5,987 bases of DNA from JBHHYR01 sp046757585 (GCA_046757585.1 JBHHYR010000232.1:1-5987), one strand, 5' to 3'; positions 1 to 5,576 are shown, counted from the first letter of the stretch. The notes: generated by a model not told the origin, from the sequence alone. Numbers and translations are program-made.

Positions 1-71
1 CTGCGCGCGGGCGAGAGTTCGCCGTCAATCCAGCCAACCAAGTCCCTGCTCACCGCTCGACAGCGCCGCAT
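1..71 (-). CDS. Anti-sigma factor, zf-HC2 type, N-terminal fragment (runs off left edge)
   Basis: Only the first 23 codons lie in the window. The ATG (69-71) comes two bases after the TAG stop (74-76) of the ECF sigma gene. The peptide starts MRRCRAVSRDLVGWIDGELS: an early Cys (C4), then a leucine-rich stretch, then DGELSPAR. This matches the start of the zinc-binding anti-sigma family (C-x-V-x(3)-L-x(3)-DGELS, normally followed by an H-x(3)-C-x(2)-C motif that would lie outside the window). In that family the domain holds the cognate ECF sigma factor inactive, often from the inner membrane, until a stress signal releases it. Immediate adjacency to an ECF sigma gene in the same direction is the standard arrangement and supports the call. 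An AAGGA about 6 bases upstream can serve as ribosome binding site. The zinc ligands and any membrane segment cannot be seen, so a different short downstream protein is not excluded. Confidence 0.72.
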   Translation of the reverse strand, partial: MRRCRAVSRDLVGWIDGELSPAR

Positions 72-73
72 GA

Positions 74-667
74 CTAATCCTTATCCTCCTGATCCTCCTG
101 CATCTCATGTCGCAGGGTGACGGTGGCGCGGTGGATCAGACTTTTCACCGCCGAAACGGAACACGACAGGTTCGTTGCGACCTCCTGGTACGAAAGGCCT
201 TCCGTCCGGGCGAGCAACAGCGCCGCACGCTGCTGGGGGGGCAGCTGCGCCAGGGCCCTCCGCATCCGCTCCATCGTCTCCCGGCTCAACAAGGCGTCTT
301 CACTGCTGCGGGTCGGCGTCTCACCAGGGAGCACAGGCTCCACCTCGCCTGAGCCTCCGTGACCATCGAGCGAGCGGAGGCGGCCGCGGACGTCCGGGCG
401 ACGCAACTCACTCAAACATGCGTTGGTGACCATCCGGTACAGCCAGGTGCTGAAGCGAGCGCGGGGAACGTAGCGCGCCCGCGTTCGATAAATCTGCAGG
501 AAGACCTCCTGTGCCACCTCTTCGGCGCGCGCCCGGGCGCCCACGAACTGTGTGGCAAAGCCCACCACACGTGCTACGTGCTTTTGAAACAGGGCTTGAA
601 AAGCGGAGTCATCCCCGCGTTGCGTCGCGAGCATCAACTGCACGTCCGGATCAGCCTCAGCGTTCAA
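74..667 (-). CDS. RNA polymerase sigma factor, ECF (sigma-70 family) subgroup
   Basis: This 197-residue protein directs core RNA polymerase to a specific promoter set. Region 2 spans about residues 20-90 (GDDSAF at the start; AEEVAQEVFLQIYR, the helix that binds core; FSTWLYRMVTNACLSELRR, the -10-reading helix). A Gly/Glu/Pro-rich linker follows at about 95-125. Region 4 spans about 134-190 (LAQLPPQQRAALLL, then the helix-turn-helix LSYQEVATNLSCSVSAVKSLIHRA). Length and two-domain layout fit RpoE-like ECF factors. The likely start is TTG at 665-667, because an in-frame stop lies just upstream (683-685) and a GAGGAG precedes it by 3 bases. The short spacing leaves GTG at 641-643 or ATG at 632-634 as alternatives. 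The acidic tail ends QEDQEDKD, encoded by a tandem 9-bp repeat. The anti-sigma gene follows after 2 bases, so the two are almost certainly cotranscribed. The regulon cannot be deduced here. Confidence 0.95.
   Translation of the reverse strand: MNAEADPDVQLMLATQRGDDSAFQALFQKHVARVVGFATQFVGARARAEEVAQEVFLQIYRTRARYVPRARFSTWLYRMVTNACLSELRRPDVRGRLRSLDGHGGSGEVEPVLPGETPTRSSEDALLSRETMERMRRALAQLPPQQRAALLLARTEGLSYQEVATNLSCSVSAVKSLIHRATVTLRHEMQEDQEDKD
83..100 (-). repeat. Perfect tandem 9-bp duplication carrying two AGGAGG motifs
   Basis: Plus-strand ATCCTCCTG occurs twice back to back (83-91 and 92-100). On the coding strand it reads CAGGAGGAT twice, encoding Gln-Glu-Asp-Gln-Glu-Asp near the sigma factor's C-terminus. 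Each copy contains a full AGGAGG Shine-Dalgarno. The nearer one lies 13 bases from the anti-sigma ATG, and a third, weaker AAGGA lies 6 bases away. The arrangement suggests translational coupling or a standby ribosome site for the anti-sigma gene; that role is inferred. Confidence 0.6.
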
Positions 668-774
668 CGGCTCCTCGGTTCCTCAAACGTATCAGTTCCG
701 CCGAAGTTGCGGCGCCACAATTCGGGCCATCGGCCGCGTCTTGCAGCAACCCACGCCACGGTCAAACGCTCGCT

Positions 775-1137
775 TCAGCCCGAGCGGGCCCGTTTGCCTC
801 GCCTGCTGCGCGGTGCGCGGCGGCCCGCTGGGCGGGTGCGCGTGCTCTTGCGCCCCCCGGTCGAGGCCCGGCGCAGGAGCTGATACTTGACCTTGCTGGC
901 GAGCTGGCCGAAGAGCATGTTGAGCCGGTCACCATCACGGCGTCGGAGGGCTTCTTCGATCCGCTGCCGGTGGTCATTAAGATACGTAATCTGATATTCG
1001 CGCTTCTGAATTCGGACCCGTTCCGGCACCTTGGCCCGTGCCTGGACGACACGCACAATCTCATGCAGGATCGTCAAATCAACACGCGCCACCGGTCCCC
1101 CTCCGGTTTCCATGGCCACTGGGGCCTCATCGGACAA
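775..1137 (-). CDS. Small basic protein of unknown function
   Basis: I do not recognise this 120-residue protein. The central part (about residues 18-90) is a plausible folded helical domain: DLTILHEIVRVVQARAKVPE, then a possible linker REYQITYLNDHRQ, then IEEALRRRDGDRLNMLFGQLASKVKYQLLRR. The last 30 residues are dominated by Arg, Lys, Gly, Ser and Thr with almost no acidic residues, a tail of the kind that contacts RNA, DNA or the ribosome. No signal peptide or membrane helix is visible. The open frame begins at TTG (1135-1137), just after an in-frame TAA (1147-1149), with AAGAAG 5 bases upstream. ATG at 1111-1113 (residue 9) is an equally reasonable start. The gene lies 135 bp downstream of dksA and 107 bp upstream of the sigma gene on the same strand. 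An overlapping minus-strand frame (762-1064) exists, but its product is compositionally poor. Confidence 0.6.
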   Translation of the reverse strand: MSDEAPVAMETGGGPVARVDLTILHEIVRVVQARAKVPERVRIQKREYQITYLNDHRQRIEEALRRRDGDRLNMLFGQLASKVKYQLLRRASTGGRKSTRTRPAGRRAPRSRRGKRARSG

Positions 1138-1184
1138 GGGGGCTTCTTACCACGAATCGGTTGCCCGGCAAAGGGAAGGGGCGG

Positions 1185-1204
1185 CGGCGGCCCCACTGCC
1201 GCCG
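1185..1204 (-). terminator. Weak candidate terminator hairpin downstream of dksA
   Basis: On the minus strand CGGCGGC (1204-1198) can pair with GCCGCCG (1191-1185) across a 6-base loop, giving a seven-pair all-GC stem about 70 bases after the dksA stop. The following tract is C/T-rich (CCCCTTCCCTTT) rather than a clean U-run, so termination would be partial at best. It could equally be a chance hairpin in GC-rich DNA. Confidence 0.25.
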
Positions 1205-1272
1205 TCGCTGGCGTGGCGCAGAGCAGCGATCAGGGCCCGCCCGCGCCTGTGAGAGACACGCTGGCGGTCTGC

Positions 1273-1638
1273 TCACGCGCCGTGCTGACGCCGCTCCTGC
1301 GCTTCTTGATCCGATTTGCAGTCGATGCAGAGAGTCGTGACCGGTCTCGCCTTGAGCCGATCAAGGCCAATCGGACCTTGACACGATTCGCACAGGCCGT
1401 AGCTCCCTTCGTCGATACGCTTGAGCGCATCGTCGATCTTGTTGATCAGCTTGCGTTCGCGGTCCCGAATGCGCAGGAGGGCGTTGCGGTCCGATTCCAG
1501 CGAGGCGCGGTCTGTGGGATCGGGAAAGTTTTCCTTGCTGTCGGTCATCCCACCAACCGTCCGCTCCGCTTCAGCCAACAACTCCTGGCGCCGGGCTACC
1601 AGCAGGCGGTGGAAAACTTTCAGCTGGCGCTGAGTCAC
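1273..1638 (-). CDS. dksA: RNA polymerase-binding transcription factor DksA
   Basis: DksA enters the secondary channel of RNA polymerase and, with ppGpp, adjusts initiation at rRNA, amino-acid and stress promoters. This 121-residue protein aligns end to end with the core of E. coli DksA. The coiled-coil tip carries the essential DxxDxA motif intact (D40, D43, A45, in NFPDPTDRAS). The second coil contains RDRERKLINKIDDALKRIDEG. The C-terminal zinc finger has all four cysteines, C83 and C86 (CESC) and C104 and C107 (CIDC), with the family's ARP between the pairs. It lacks about 30 N-terminal residues present in the E. coli protein, which are not part of the conserved core. The start is GTG at 1636-1638, supported by AAGGAG 5 bases upstream. 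It stands first on a leftward run and is divergent from the 1770-2549 gene. A TraR-like paralogue is less likely given the length and intact tip. Confidence 0.95.
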   Translation of the reverse strand: MTQRQLKVFHRLLVARRQELLAEAERTVGGMTDSKENFPDPTDRASLESDRNALLRIRDRERKLINKIDDALKRIDEGSYGLCESCQGPIGLDRLKARPVTTLCIDCKSDQEAQERRQHGA

Positions 1639-1643
1639 TCGTA

Positions 1644-1649
1644 CTCCTT
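1644..1649 (-). promoter_or_regulatory. Shine-Dalgarno fixing the GTG start of dksA
   Basis: The minus strand reads AAGGAG, then TACGA (5 bases), then GTG. This is a near-ideal site and decides in favour of GTG at 1636-1638; the alignment with E. coli DksA also begins sensibly there. Confidence 0.8.
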
Positions 1650-1662
1650 CGTGGCTCGCTGT

Positions 1663-1691
1663 TCCCTATCACCGCCCCTGCTGGGTGTAAA
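1663..1691 (-). promoter_or_regulatory. Possible sigma-70-type promoter for dksA
   Basis: The minus strand has TTTACA (1691-1686, five of six matches to the -35 consensus), exactly 17 bases, then TAGGGA (1668-1663), a poor -10 element but preceded by TG one base upstream (extended -10 style). Transcription would start near 1655, leaving a short leader ending in the dksA Shine-Dalgarno. The weak -10 keeps confidence low. Confidence 0.3.
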
Positions 1692-1730
1692 GTGTTCCGG
1701 CTGGCGGGCCGCGACCGGCGCGACGCGGTG

Positions 1731-1760
1731 TTGCGGAACGCACGTTGCTGGGCGTAGAAT
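1731..1760 (+). promoter_or_regulatory. Possible promoter giving a leaderless transcript for the 1770 gene
   Basis: TTGCGG (1731-1736), an 18-base spacer and TAGAAT (1755-1760, five of six matches to TATAAT) precede the GTG at 1770 by only 9 bases. Transcription starting the usual 6-9 bases after the -10 element would begin at or next to the GTG. No Shine-Dalgarno is visible before this GTG, which is consistent with leaderless translation. The -35 match is only three of six. Confidence 0.25.
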
Positions 1761-1769
1761 TATGATCTT

Positions 1770-2549
1770 GTGCGCTGGAATCCGCGCACCATCGATGCCG
1801 GTATGCGAGACGTGGTGGCGGCGCTCAATCGCATCCCGGGGGTCGTGACACGCGCGAGCTGCGAGGGGGCAACCGCAGCGTACGCGCGGCACCGGCACGC
1901 CGACCTGGCGTACGTCCTGTTTCGCTTCCCGCTGCCGCTGCGATTTGAAGCTTTCCTGCTGGGACACCTGGACGCGGTAGCCCGGGTTGAGAACGATGGT
2001 TTGTACAGCCGTTGGCCATCGCAGAACCGCGCATTTGTGCGCTGCACCGCCGCGGCAACCCGCACCTACCTGGACCGGCTCGCGGCTGATCAGCGTGCGT
2101 ACGTCGCCCGCCCGCTGCGTCGCCTGCGCGCCCGACTCGCACGCGCGCTCGTGCGCCGGCAGGAGACCAAAGTGGCCTTGTGTTGGACGTGTCGCGACCT
2201 CGTCACTGGACCGCACCCTGCGCTCCATCACGCCTGCTGCGTGCTTGAGCTGGCGCCCGCCCAGGAAGCCGCGTGGTTCGCGCAATTTGTGAAGGAACCG
2301 GCGAACGCACTGGATCCGGTACTGACGGCGAAGGAGAGCTGGGCGGATCTGCAGGCCCGGGCGCGACGTGGCGATTTTGGTTCTACCTTCCACCACCGCT
2401 GGCAACGATATCGGAGACGGATGATCGCCGACATCAGCACCCGCCAGCTTCGGATCGGCGTGAAGAACGCGCGGCGCCAGGATCCCGACCTCGACTTCTT
2501 CTACGACGGCCAGCGTGTGGTGCTGAGGTGGGGCCGCACGGAAAAGTAG
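1770..2549 (+). CDS. Uncharacterised protein with SCEG motif and CWTC/HHACC cluster (possible Tyw3-like N-terminus)
   Basis: I cannot name this 259-residue protein with confidence. Its N-terminus reads ID-x(3)-RDVVAALNRIPGVVTRASCEG and then, about 14 residues on, AYVLFRFP. The pattern of an ID start, a short helix ending in LN, then T-x(2)-SCxG and an aromatic strand recalls the N-terminal part of Tyw3-related proteins (tRNA wybutosine methyltransferases) and assorted uncharacterised SCxG proteins. The resemblance is local and does not establish methyltransferase activity. The middle (about 93-135) is Arg-rich and helical. C138 and C141 (CWTC) with H149, H153, H154, C156 and C157 could form a metal site. 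The C-terminus is basic, with RWQRYRRR at 210-217. No signal peptide or membrane helix is evident. The start is GTG at 1770: an in-frame TAG lies at 1755-1757 and the next ATG (1800-1802) would delete the ID element. No ribosome binding site is visible. The gene is divergent from dksA and convergent with dxr, so probably monocistronic. Confidence 0.8.
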   Translation: MRWNPRTIDAGMRDVVAALNRIPGVVTRASCEGATAAYARHRHADLAYVLFRFPLPLRFEAFLLGHLDAVARVENDGLYSRWPSQNRAFVRCTAAATRTYLDRLAADQRAYVARPLRRLRARLARALVRRQETKVALCWTCRDLVTGPHPALHHACCVLELAPAQEAAWFAQFVKEPANALDPVLTAKESWADLQARARRGDFGSTFHHRWQRYRRRMIADISTRQLRIGVKNARRQDPDLDFFYDGQRVVLRWGRTEK

Positions 2550-2555
2550 CTTTTC
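2541..2555. repeat. Perfect 6-bp inverted repeat centred on a stop codon
   Basis: GAAAAG (2541-2546), TAG (2547-2549, the stop of the 1770 gene) and CTTTTC (2550-2555) form a perfect inverted repeat with a 3-base loop. It is unusually A/T-rich for this window. In RNA the stem is weak, so it is at most a minor 3'-end structure in the 58-bp gap between the convergent genes. Confidence 0.5.
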
Positions 2556-2607
2556 GACCGACGCTCCGCGTTGGCGTGCCGTGGCTGGCCGGCCTTCCGG
2601 CGAGCGC

Positions 2608-3789
2608 TCACCCCAGCGCGCGGCTGCTGCCCTCCCGCAGCCACGCCCGTACCTGGCCGCGGGCCCAGCGGTCCGCAGCCAACAAGGTGTCAAGATCCAC
2701 CGCCGCCGACGGCATGTGCCCGTGGAGCGCCGCGCGCAGGATCTGCGGCAGGTCCAGGAAGGAAATCCTCCCGGCCAGAAACGCTTCAACAGCCACTTCG
2801 TTAGCTGCATTCAGCACAGCTGGAGCCGTGCCACCGGCGCGCAACGCTTCGTATGCAAGGGCCAGGCAGTGAAACTTCGAGCGGTCCGGTTCCGCAAACT
2901 CGAGCCTGCCAGCCCGGGGCAGGTCAAGGGCCGCAAGGTGCTTCATGGGCAGGCGGTCCGGATAAGCAAGGATGTATGCAATCGGAATCGCCATATCTGG
3001 AATGCCCATCTGCGCCAGGACCGACCCGTCGATGTACTCGACCATCGAATGCACGATGCTTTGGGGATGGATGACGACGTCGATCTGGTCGGCAGACAAG
3101 CCGAAGAGCCAGTGGGCTTCGATTACCTCGAGGCCCTTGTTCATCAGCGTGGCGGAGTCGATGGTGATCTTGTTGCCCATCTTCCAGGTCGGATGTCGCA
3201 GCGCTTCGTCGCGCGTGACCGTACCCAACTCGCTCGCCGACCGGTGCAGGAAAGGACCACCAGACGCAGTGAGGATGACCCGCCGTACCTCATCACGGCG
3301 GTGGCCACGCAAGGCCTGAAAGATGGCGTTGTGCTCGCTGTCCAGGGGGAATAGGGTGACTCCAGCCCGCCGGGCCTCCCGGGTGACCAACTCGCCCGCA
3401 ACGACCAAGACCTCCTTGTTGGCCAACGCCACGTCCTTCCCGGCTTCGATGGCGCGGAGCGTCGGCTGGAGCCCGAGCGCACCAACCAAAGCGGACACCA
3501 CGACTTCCGCCTGCGGGGCAGCGGCAACGCGATTCAGACCGTCGGCACCGGAGGCAATGTCCCCCCGGTACTCCGGCAGCAGGTGCCGCAAGGCTCGCGC
3601 GCCCTGGTCGTCACCGAGGGCAACGAGCGCGGGCTGGAAGCGACGCACCTGCTCTGCCAGACGCTGCACGTTCCGCCCCGCCGCCAGCGCAACGACTTCG
3701 AATCGCCCCGGAAAGCGTCCGACGATGTCGAGGGTCGTCACGCCGACCGAACCGGTGCTGCCTAAGATCGCGAGCCGCTTCCGCTTCAT
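2608..3789 (-). CDS. dxr: 1-deoxy-D-xylulose 5-phosphate reductoisomerase (Dxr/IspC)
   Basis: This enzyme converts 1-deoxy-D-xylulose 5-phosphate to 2-C-methyl-D-erythritol 4-phosphate with NADPH and a divalent metal. It is the first committed step of the cytoplasmic MEP route to isoprenoids and the target of fosmidomycin. The 393-residue length is typical. The N-terminal NADPH site is LGSTGSVG (9-16). ALANKEVLV (121-129) follows. The metal ligands are D150 and E152 (LDSEHNAIFQ) and E221 (MNKGLEVIEAHWLF). TASGGPF (174-180) and the HPTWKMGNKITIDSATLMNK loop (199-218, with W202) cover substrate. VIHPQSIVHSMVEY and GIPDMAIPIAYILAYPDR lead into the helical C-terminal domain. All expected catalytic residues are present. 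The start is ATG at 3787-3789; the frame stays open to 4023, but the extra residues are not family-like. The ribosome binding site is weak. The gene is not beside its frequent neighbours (cdsA, rseP, frr). It is convergent with the 1770 gene and divergent from the aldehyde dehydrogenase. Confidence 0.97.
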   Translation of the reverse strand: MKRKRLAILGSTGSVGVTTLDIVGRFPGRFEVVALAAGRNVQRLAEQVRRFQPALVALGDDQGARALRHLLPEYRGDIASGADGLNRVAAAPQAEVVVSALVGALGLQPTLRAIEAGKDVALANKEVLVVAGELVTREARRAGVTLFPLDSEHNAIFQALRGHRRDEVRRVILTASGGPFLHRSASELGTVTRDEALRHPTWKMGNKITIDSATLMNKGLEVIEAHWLFGLSADQIDVVIHPQSIVHSMVEYIDGSVLAQMGIPDMAIPIAYILAYPDRLPMKHLAALDLPRAGRLEFAEPDRSKFHCLALAYEALRAGGTAPAVLNAANEVAVEAFLAGRISFLDLPQILRAALHGHMPSAAVDLDTLLAADRWARGQVRAWLREGSSRALG

Positions 3790-3802
3790 CTCGTAACCGC
3801 GA

Positions 3803-3868
3803 GGTAGCCTACCACAAAGCACCTGCGGATTGCAGGTCGCGGACATGCAGGGTGACACAGGACTGTGT
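3803..3868. promoter_or_regulatory. Three short perfect inverted repeats in the dxr/aldehyde dehydrogenase spacer (possible operators)
   Basis: The 213-bp divergent spacer holds GGTAG-C-CTACC (3803-3813), ACCTGC-N5-GCAGGT (3821-3837) and ACACAG-GA-CTGTGT (3855-3868). They all lie within 66 bp of one another, on the dxr side. The first sits 13 bases before the dxr ATG, in its leader; the third is far enough out to be an operator. Regulator binding is inferred only from dyad symmetry and location. Dyads this short also arise by chance. Confidence 0.3.
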
Positions 3869-3918
3869 TGTCGCTGCCACCTACCCCTGCCCGTGCGACC
3901 GGCCGCCCGGCTCAGCGC

Positions 3919-3947
3919 TTGCCCGATCCATCCAACCGCGTTAGTCT
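3919..3947 (+). promoter_or_regulatory. Possible sigma-70-type promoter for the aldehyde dehydrogenase gene
   Basis: TTGCCC (3919-3924), exactly 17 bases, then TAGTCT (3942-3947). Each hexamer matches consensus at about half its positions but includes the most conserved bases (TTG; first TA and last T). Transcription would begin near 3954, leaving a leader of about 50 bases. Confidence 0.27.
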
Positions 3948-3984
3948 CCTTTGCGTCGTCAAGCGGACCCCGCGTCGCTCGAAC

Positions 3985-3994
3985 AGAAGAGGAG
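3985..3994 (+). promoter_or_regulatory. Shine-Dalgarno fixing the aldehyde dehydrogenase start
   Basis: AGAAGAGGAG ends 8 bases before ATG at 4003. This strong site selects that ATG over the longer in-frame opening, which extends upstream to 3865 through non-family sequence. Confidence 0.85.
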
Positions 3995-4002
3995 TTCCAC
4001 GT

Positions 4003-5541
4003 ATGTCGCAAGCAGCGACCCAATTGCGCCCCGAACCGTCGGCGCCGCGCACGCTCATTTCAGTTGTCAACCCCGCAACGCTCGAGAAGGTCGCCGACGT
4101 GCCCGTGACAGACGGCGCGGGCGTACGTGCGGCACTGAGGCGGGGACAGGCGGCGCAAGAGACCTGGGCCTGTCTGTCCTTCAAGGAGCGCGCTAAGGCG
4201 CTCAAACGTTTTCGCGATGTCATCATTGACAGCAAGGATCGCGTCGCTGATGTGATCGCCTCCGAGACTGGGCGCCCACGTGGCGACGTCTACCCGAGTG
4301 AGCTCTTGCAGCTCTGCGACGCCATTGGCTACTGGGCGCGGAGCGCCGCCAAGTTTCTCGCCGACGAGAAAGTCAGGCCGCATCTGCTGAAGAACAAACG
4401 AGTGTACCTCAGCTACCACCCGATCGGGGTAGTGGGTATCATCGGGCCGTGGAACTTCCCGTTCCTGCTCACGATTGGCGAAGCCATCCCAGCGCTAATG
4501 GCCGGAAACGCCGTCATCATCAAGCCGTCCGAAGTCACACCCTGCAGCGCCATGATCGGCGCAGAGTTGGCGCGGGCGGCTGGCTTGCCGCATGGTCTCG
4601 TGCAAGTGGTGCCCGGTTACGGAGAAACGGGGGCGTGCCTGGTCGACTGCGCCGACATGATCTGCTTCACGGGCAGTGTCGAAACCGGGCGGAAAGTGGC
4701 CGAGCGGGCTGCCAGACGCCTCATTCCTGTCACCCTGGAGCTTGGCGGCAAGGACCCGATGGTCGTGTTACGCGACGCGAATCTGGAGCGTGCCGCTGCG
4801 GGCTGTGTCTGGGGTGGCTTGTTCAACGCTGGCCAGGTCTGCATGTCCGTGGAGCGGGTCTACGTCGAGGAGCCAGTGTACGACGCTTTCGTCGAACGGG
4901 TCACAGAAAAGGTACAGCAGCTCCGCCAGGGCTTGCCCGAAGAGAGCGTGGAAGTCGGGGCGATGACCTTCCCCCCCCAGCTGGAAAAGGTCGAGCAGCA
5001 TGTAGCGGAGGCGGTGCAGAAGGGCGCAAAGGTCCTTGCCGGGGGCCGGCGCAATCCAAACCTCCGGGGCCTGTTCTACGAACCGACCGTCCTTGCCGAA
5101 GTGACGCACGACATGGCAATCATGACCGACGAGACCTTTGGCCCGGTGATTCCGATCATGAAGGTCCGCGATGCTGAAGACGCCCTGCGGTTGGCGAATG
5201 ATTCCCGCTACGGTCTCACCGCCAGCGTGTGGACCAGGGACGGCGACACGGCGCGGCTCCTCGCCCGCCGCCTACAGGCGGGGTCGGTTTGCATCAACGA
5301 TTGCATGGTCAATTTTGCGGTCATGGAAGCTCCCATGGGGGGCGTCAAAGACAGCGGCCTGGGCGCCCGTCATGGTACGCAAGGGATCCGCAAGTTCTGC
5401 TTGCAGCAGACGGTCGTCGTGAACCGGTTCGGTACCAAATCTGAAGTCAACTGGTATCCGACGAGCAAGCGCAAGGCTGCTCTCTTCCGGCGCGCCCTGA
5501 GCCTCTACCATTCCGGTTGGCGGAACAAGCTGCGGTCCTGA
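4003..5541 (+). CDS. NAD(P)-dependent aldehyde dehydrogenase family protein
   Basis: This 512-residue soluble enzyme oxidises an aldehyde to its carboxylic acid with NAD(P)+. The fold is complete. The cofactor domain has GVVGIIGPWNFPF (N151 stabilises the oxyanion), IIKPSE (K174 contacts the cofactor), and FTGSVETG (222-229). The general base is E246 in LELGGKDP. The nucleophile is C280 in FNAGQVCMSVERVYVEE. E377 and F379 in DETFGPVIPI bind the nicotinamide ribose, and GSVCIND plus PMGGVKDSGLG close the active site. The family is usually about 480-500 residues. The extra length here is mainly a basic C-terminal tail (about 478-512, NWYPTSKRKAALFRR onward) seen in some bacterial ALDHs; my impression is the diapolycopene-dialdehyde dehydrogenase-like group, but I am not certain. 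Substrate cannot be assigned; succinate-semialdehyde, aromatic or long-chain aldehydes are alternatives. It is divergent from dxr and followed by a convergent TonB receptor gene, so likely a single-gene transcript. Confidence 0.95.
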   Translation: MSQAATQLRPEPSAPRTLISVVNPATLEKVADVPVTDGAGVRAALRRGQAAQETWACLSFKERAKALKRFRDVIIDSKDRVADVIASETGRPRGDVYPSELLQLCDAIGYWARSAAKFLADEKVRPHLLKNKRVYLSYHPIGVVGIIGPWNFPFLLTIGEAIPALMAGNAVIIKPSEVTPCSAMIGAELARAAGLPHGLVQVVPGYGETGACLVDCADMICFTGSVETGRKVAERAARRLIPVTLELGGKDPMVVLRDANLERAAAGCVWGGLFNAGQVCMSVERVYVEEPVYDAFVERVTEKVQQLRQGLPEESVEVGAMTFPPQLEKVEQHVAEAVQKGAKVLAGGRRNPNLRGLFYEPTVLAEVTHDMAIMTDETFGPVIPIMKVRDAEDALRLANDSRYGLTASVWTRDGDTARLLARRLQAGSVCINDCMVNFAVMEAPMGGVKDSGLGARHGTQGIRKFCLQQTVVVNRFGTKSEVNWYPTSKRKAALFRRALSLYHSGWRNKLRS

Positions 5542-5576
5542 GAACGTTCTGCAGTCGCGGCCAGTGACGATCCGCT

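Noticed and set aside
690..720. GGAACT-like sequence and a CGCCG/CGGCG hairpin (699-714) upstream of the sigma gene as an autoregulated ECF promoter
   Set aside because: GGAACT resembles an RpoE-type -35, but no matching -10 fits before the TTG start, and the hairpin has no U-run. It is too weak to call.
762..1064. Alternative 100-codon minus-strand frame overlapping 775-1137
   Set aside because: Its Ala/Arg/Ser/Pro-rich low-complexity product looks like an out-of-frame reading of GC-rich DNA; the 775-1137 frame has a balanced helical core.
1761..1766. TATGAT as a -10 element for the 1770 gene
   Set aside because: It is a good hexamer match, but transcription would start at about 1773, inside the coding sequence, and no matching -35 element lies 16-18 bases upstream.
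511..1848. 445-codon open frame on the plus strand
   Set aside because: It runs antisense through the sigma gene, the small basic protein and dksA, two of which are firmly identified. The product is low in recognisable motifs and is explained by stop-codon scarcity in GC-rich antisense frames. Its apparent ATG at 1762 just before the GTG of the 1770 gene belongs to this frame.
1635..2810. 391-codon open frame on the minus strand
   Set aside because: It is antisense to the 1770-2549 gene and overlaps the 3' end of dxr. The translation has no family signature, whereas the sense frame has coherent motifs.
3323..3796. 157-codon plus-strand open frame inside dxr
   Set aside because: It is fully antisense to a confidently identified enzyme gene and has a Ser/Arg/Thr-rich translation without domain features.
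3865..4002. Upstream extension of the aldehyde dehydrogenase frame
   Set aside because: The strong Shine-Dalgarno at 3985-3994 points to ATG 4003, and the extension is compositionally unlike the family.
3790..4023. Upstream extension of the dxr reading frame
   Set aside because: The added 78 residues are not Dxr-like, and the NADPH motif GSTGSVG normally lies about 10 residues from the true start, as it does from ATG 3789.
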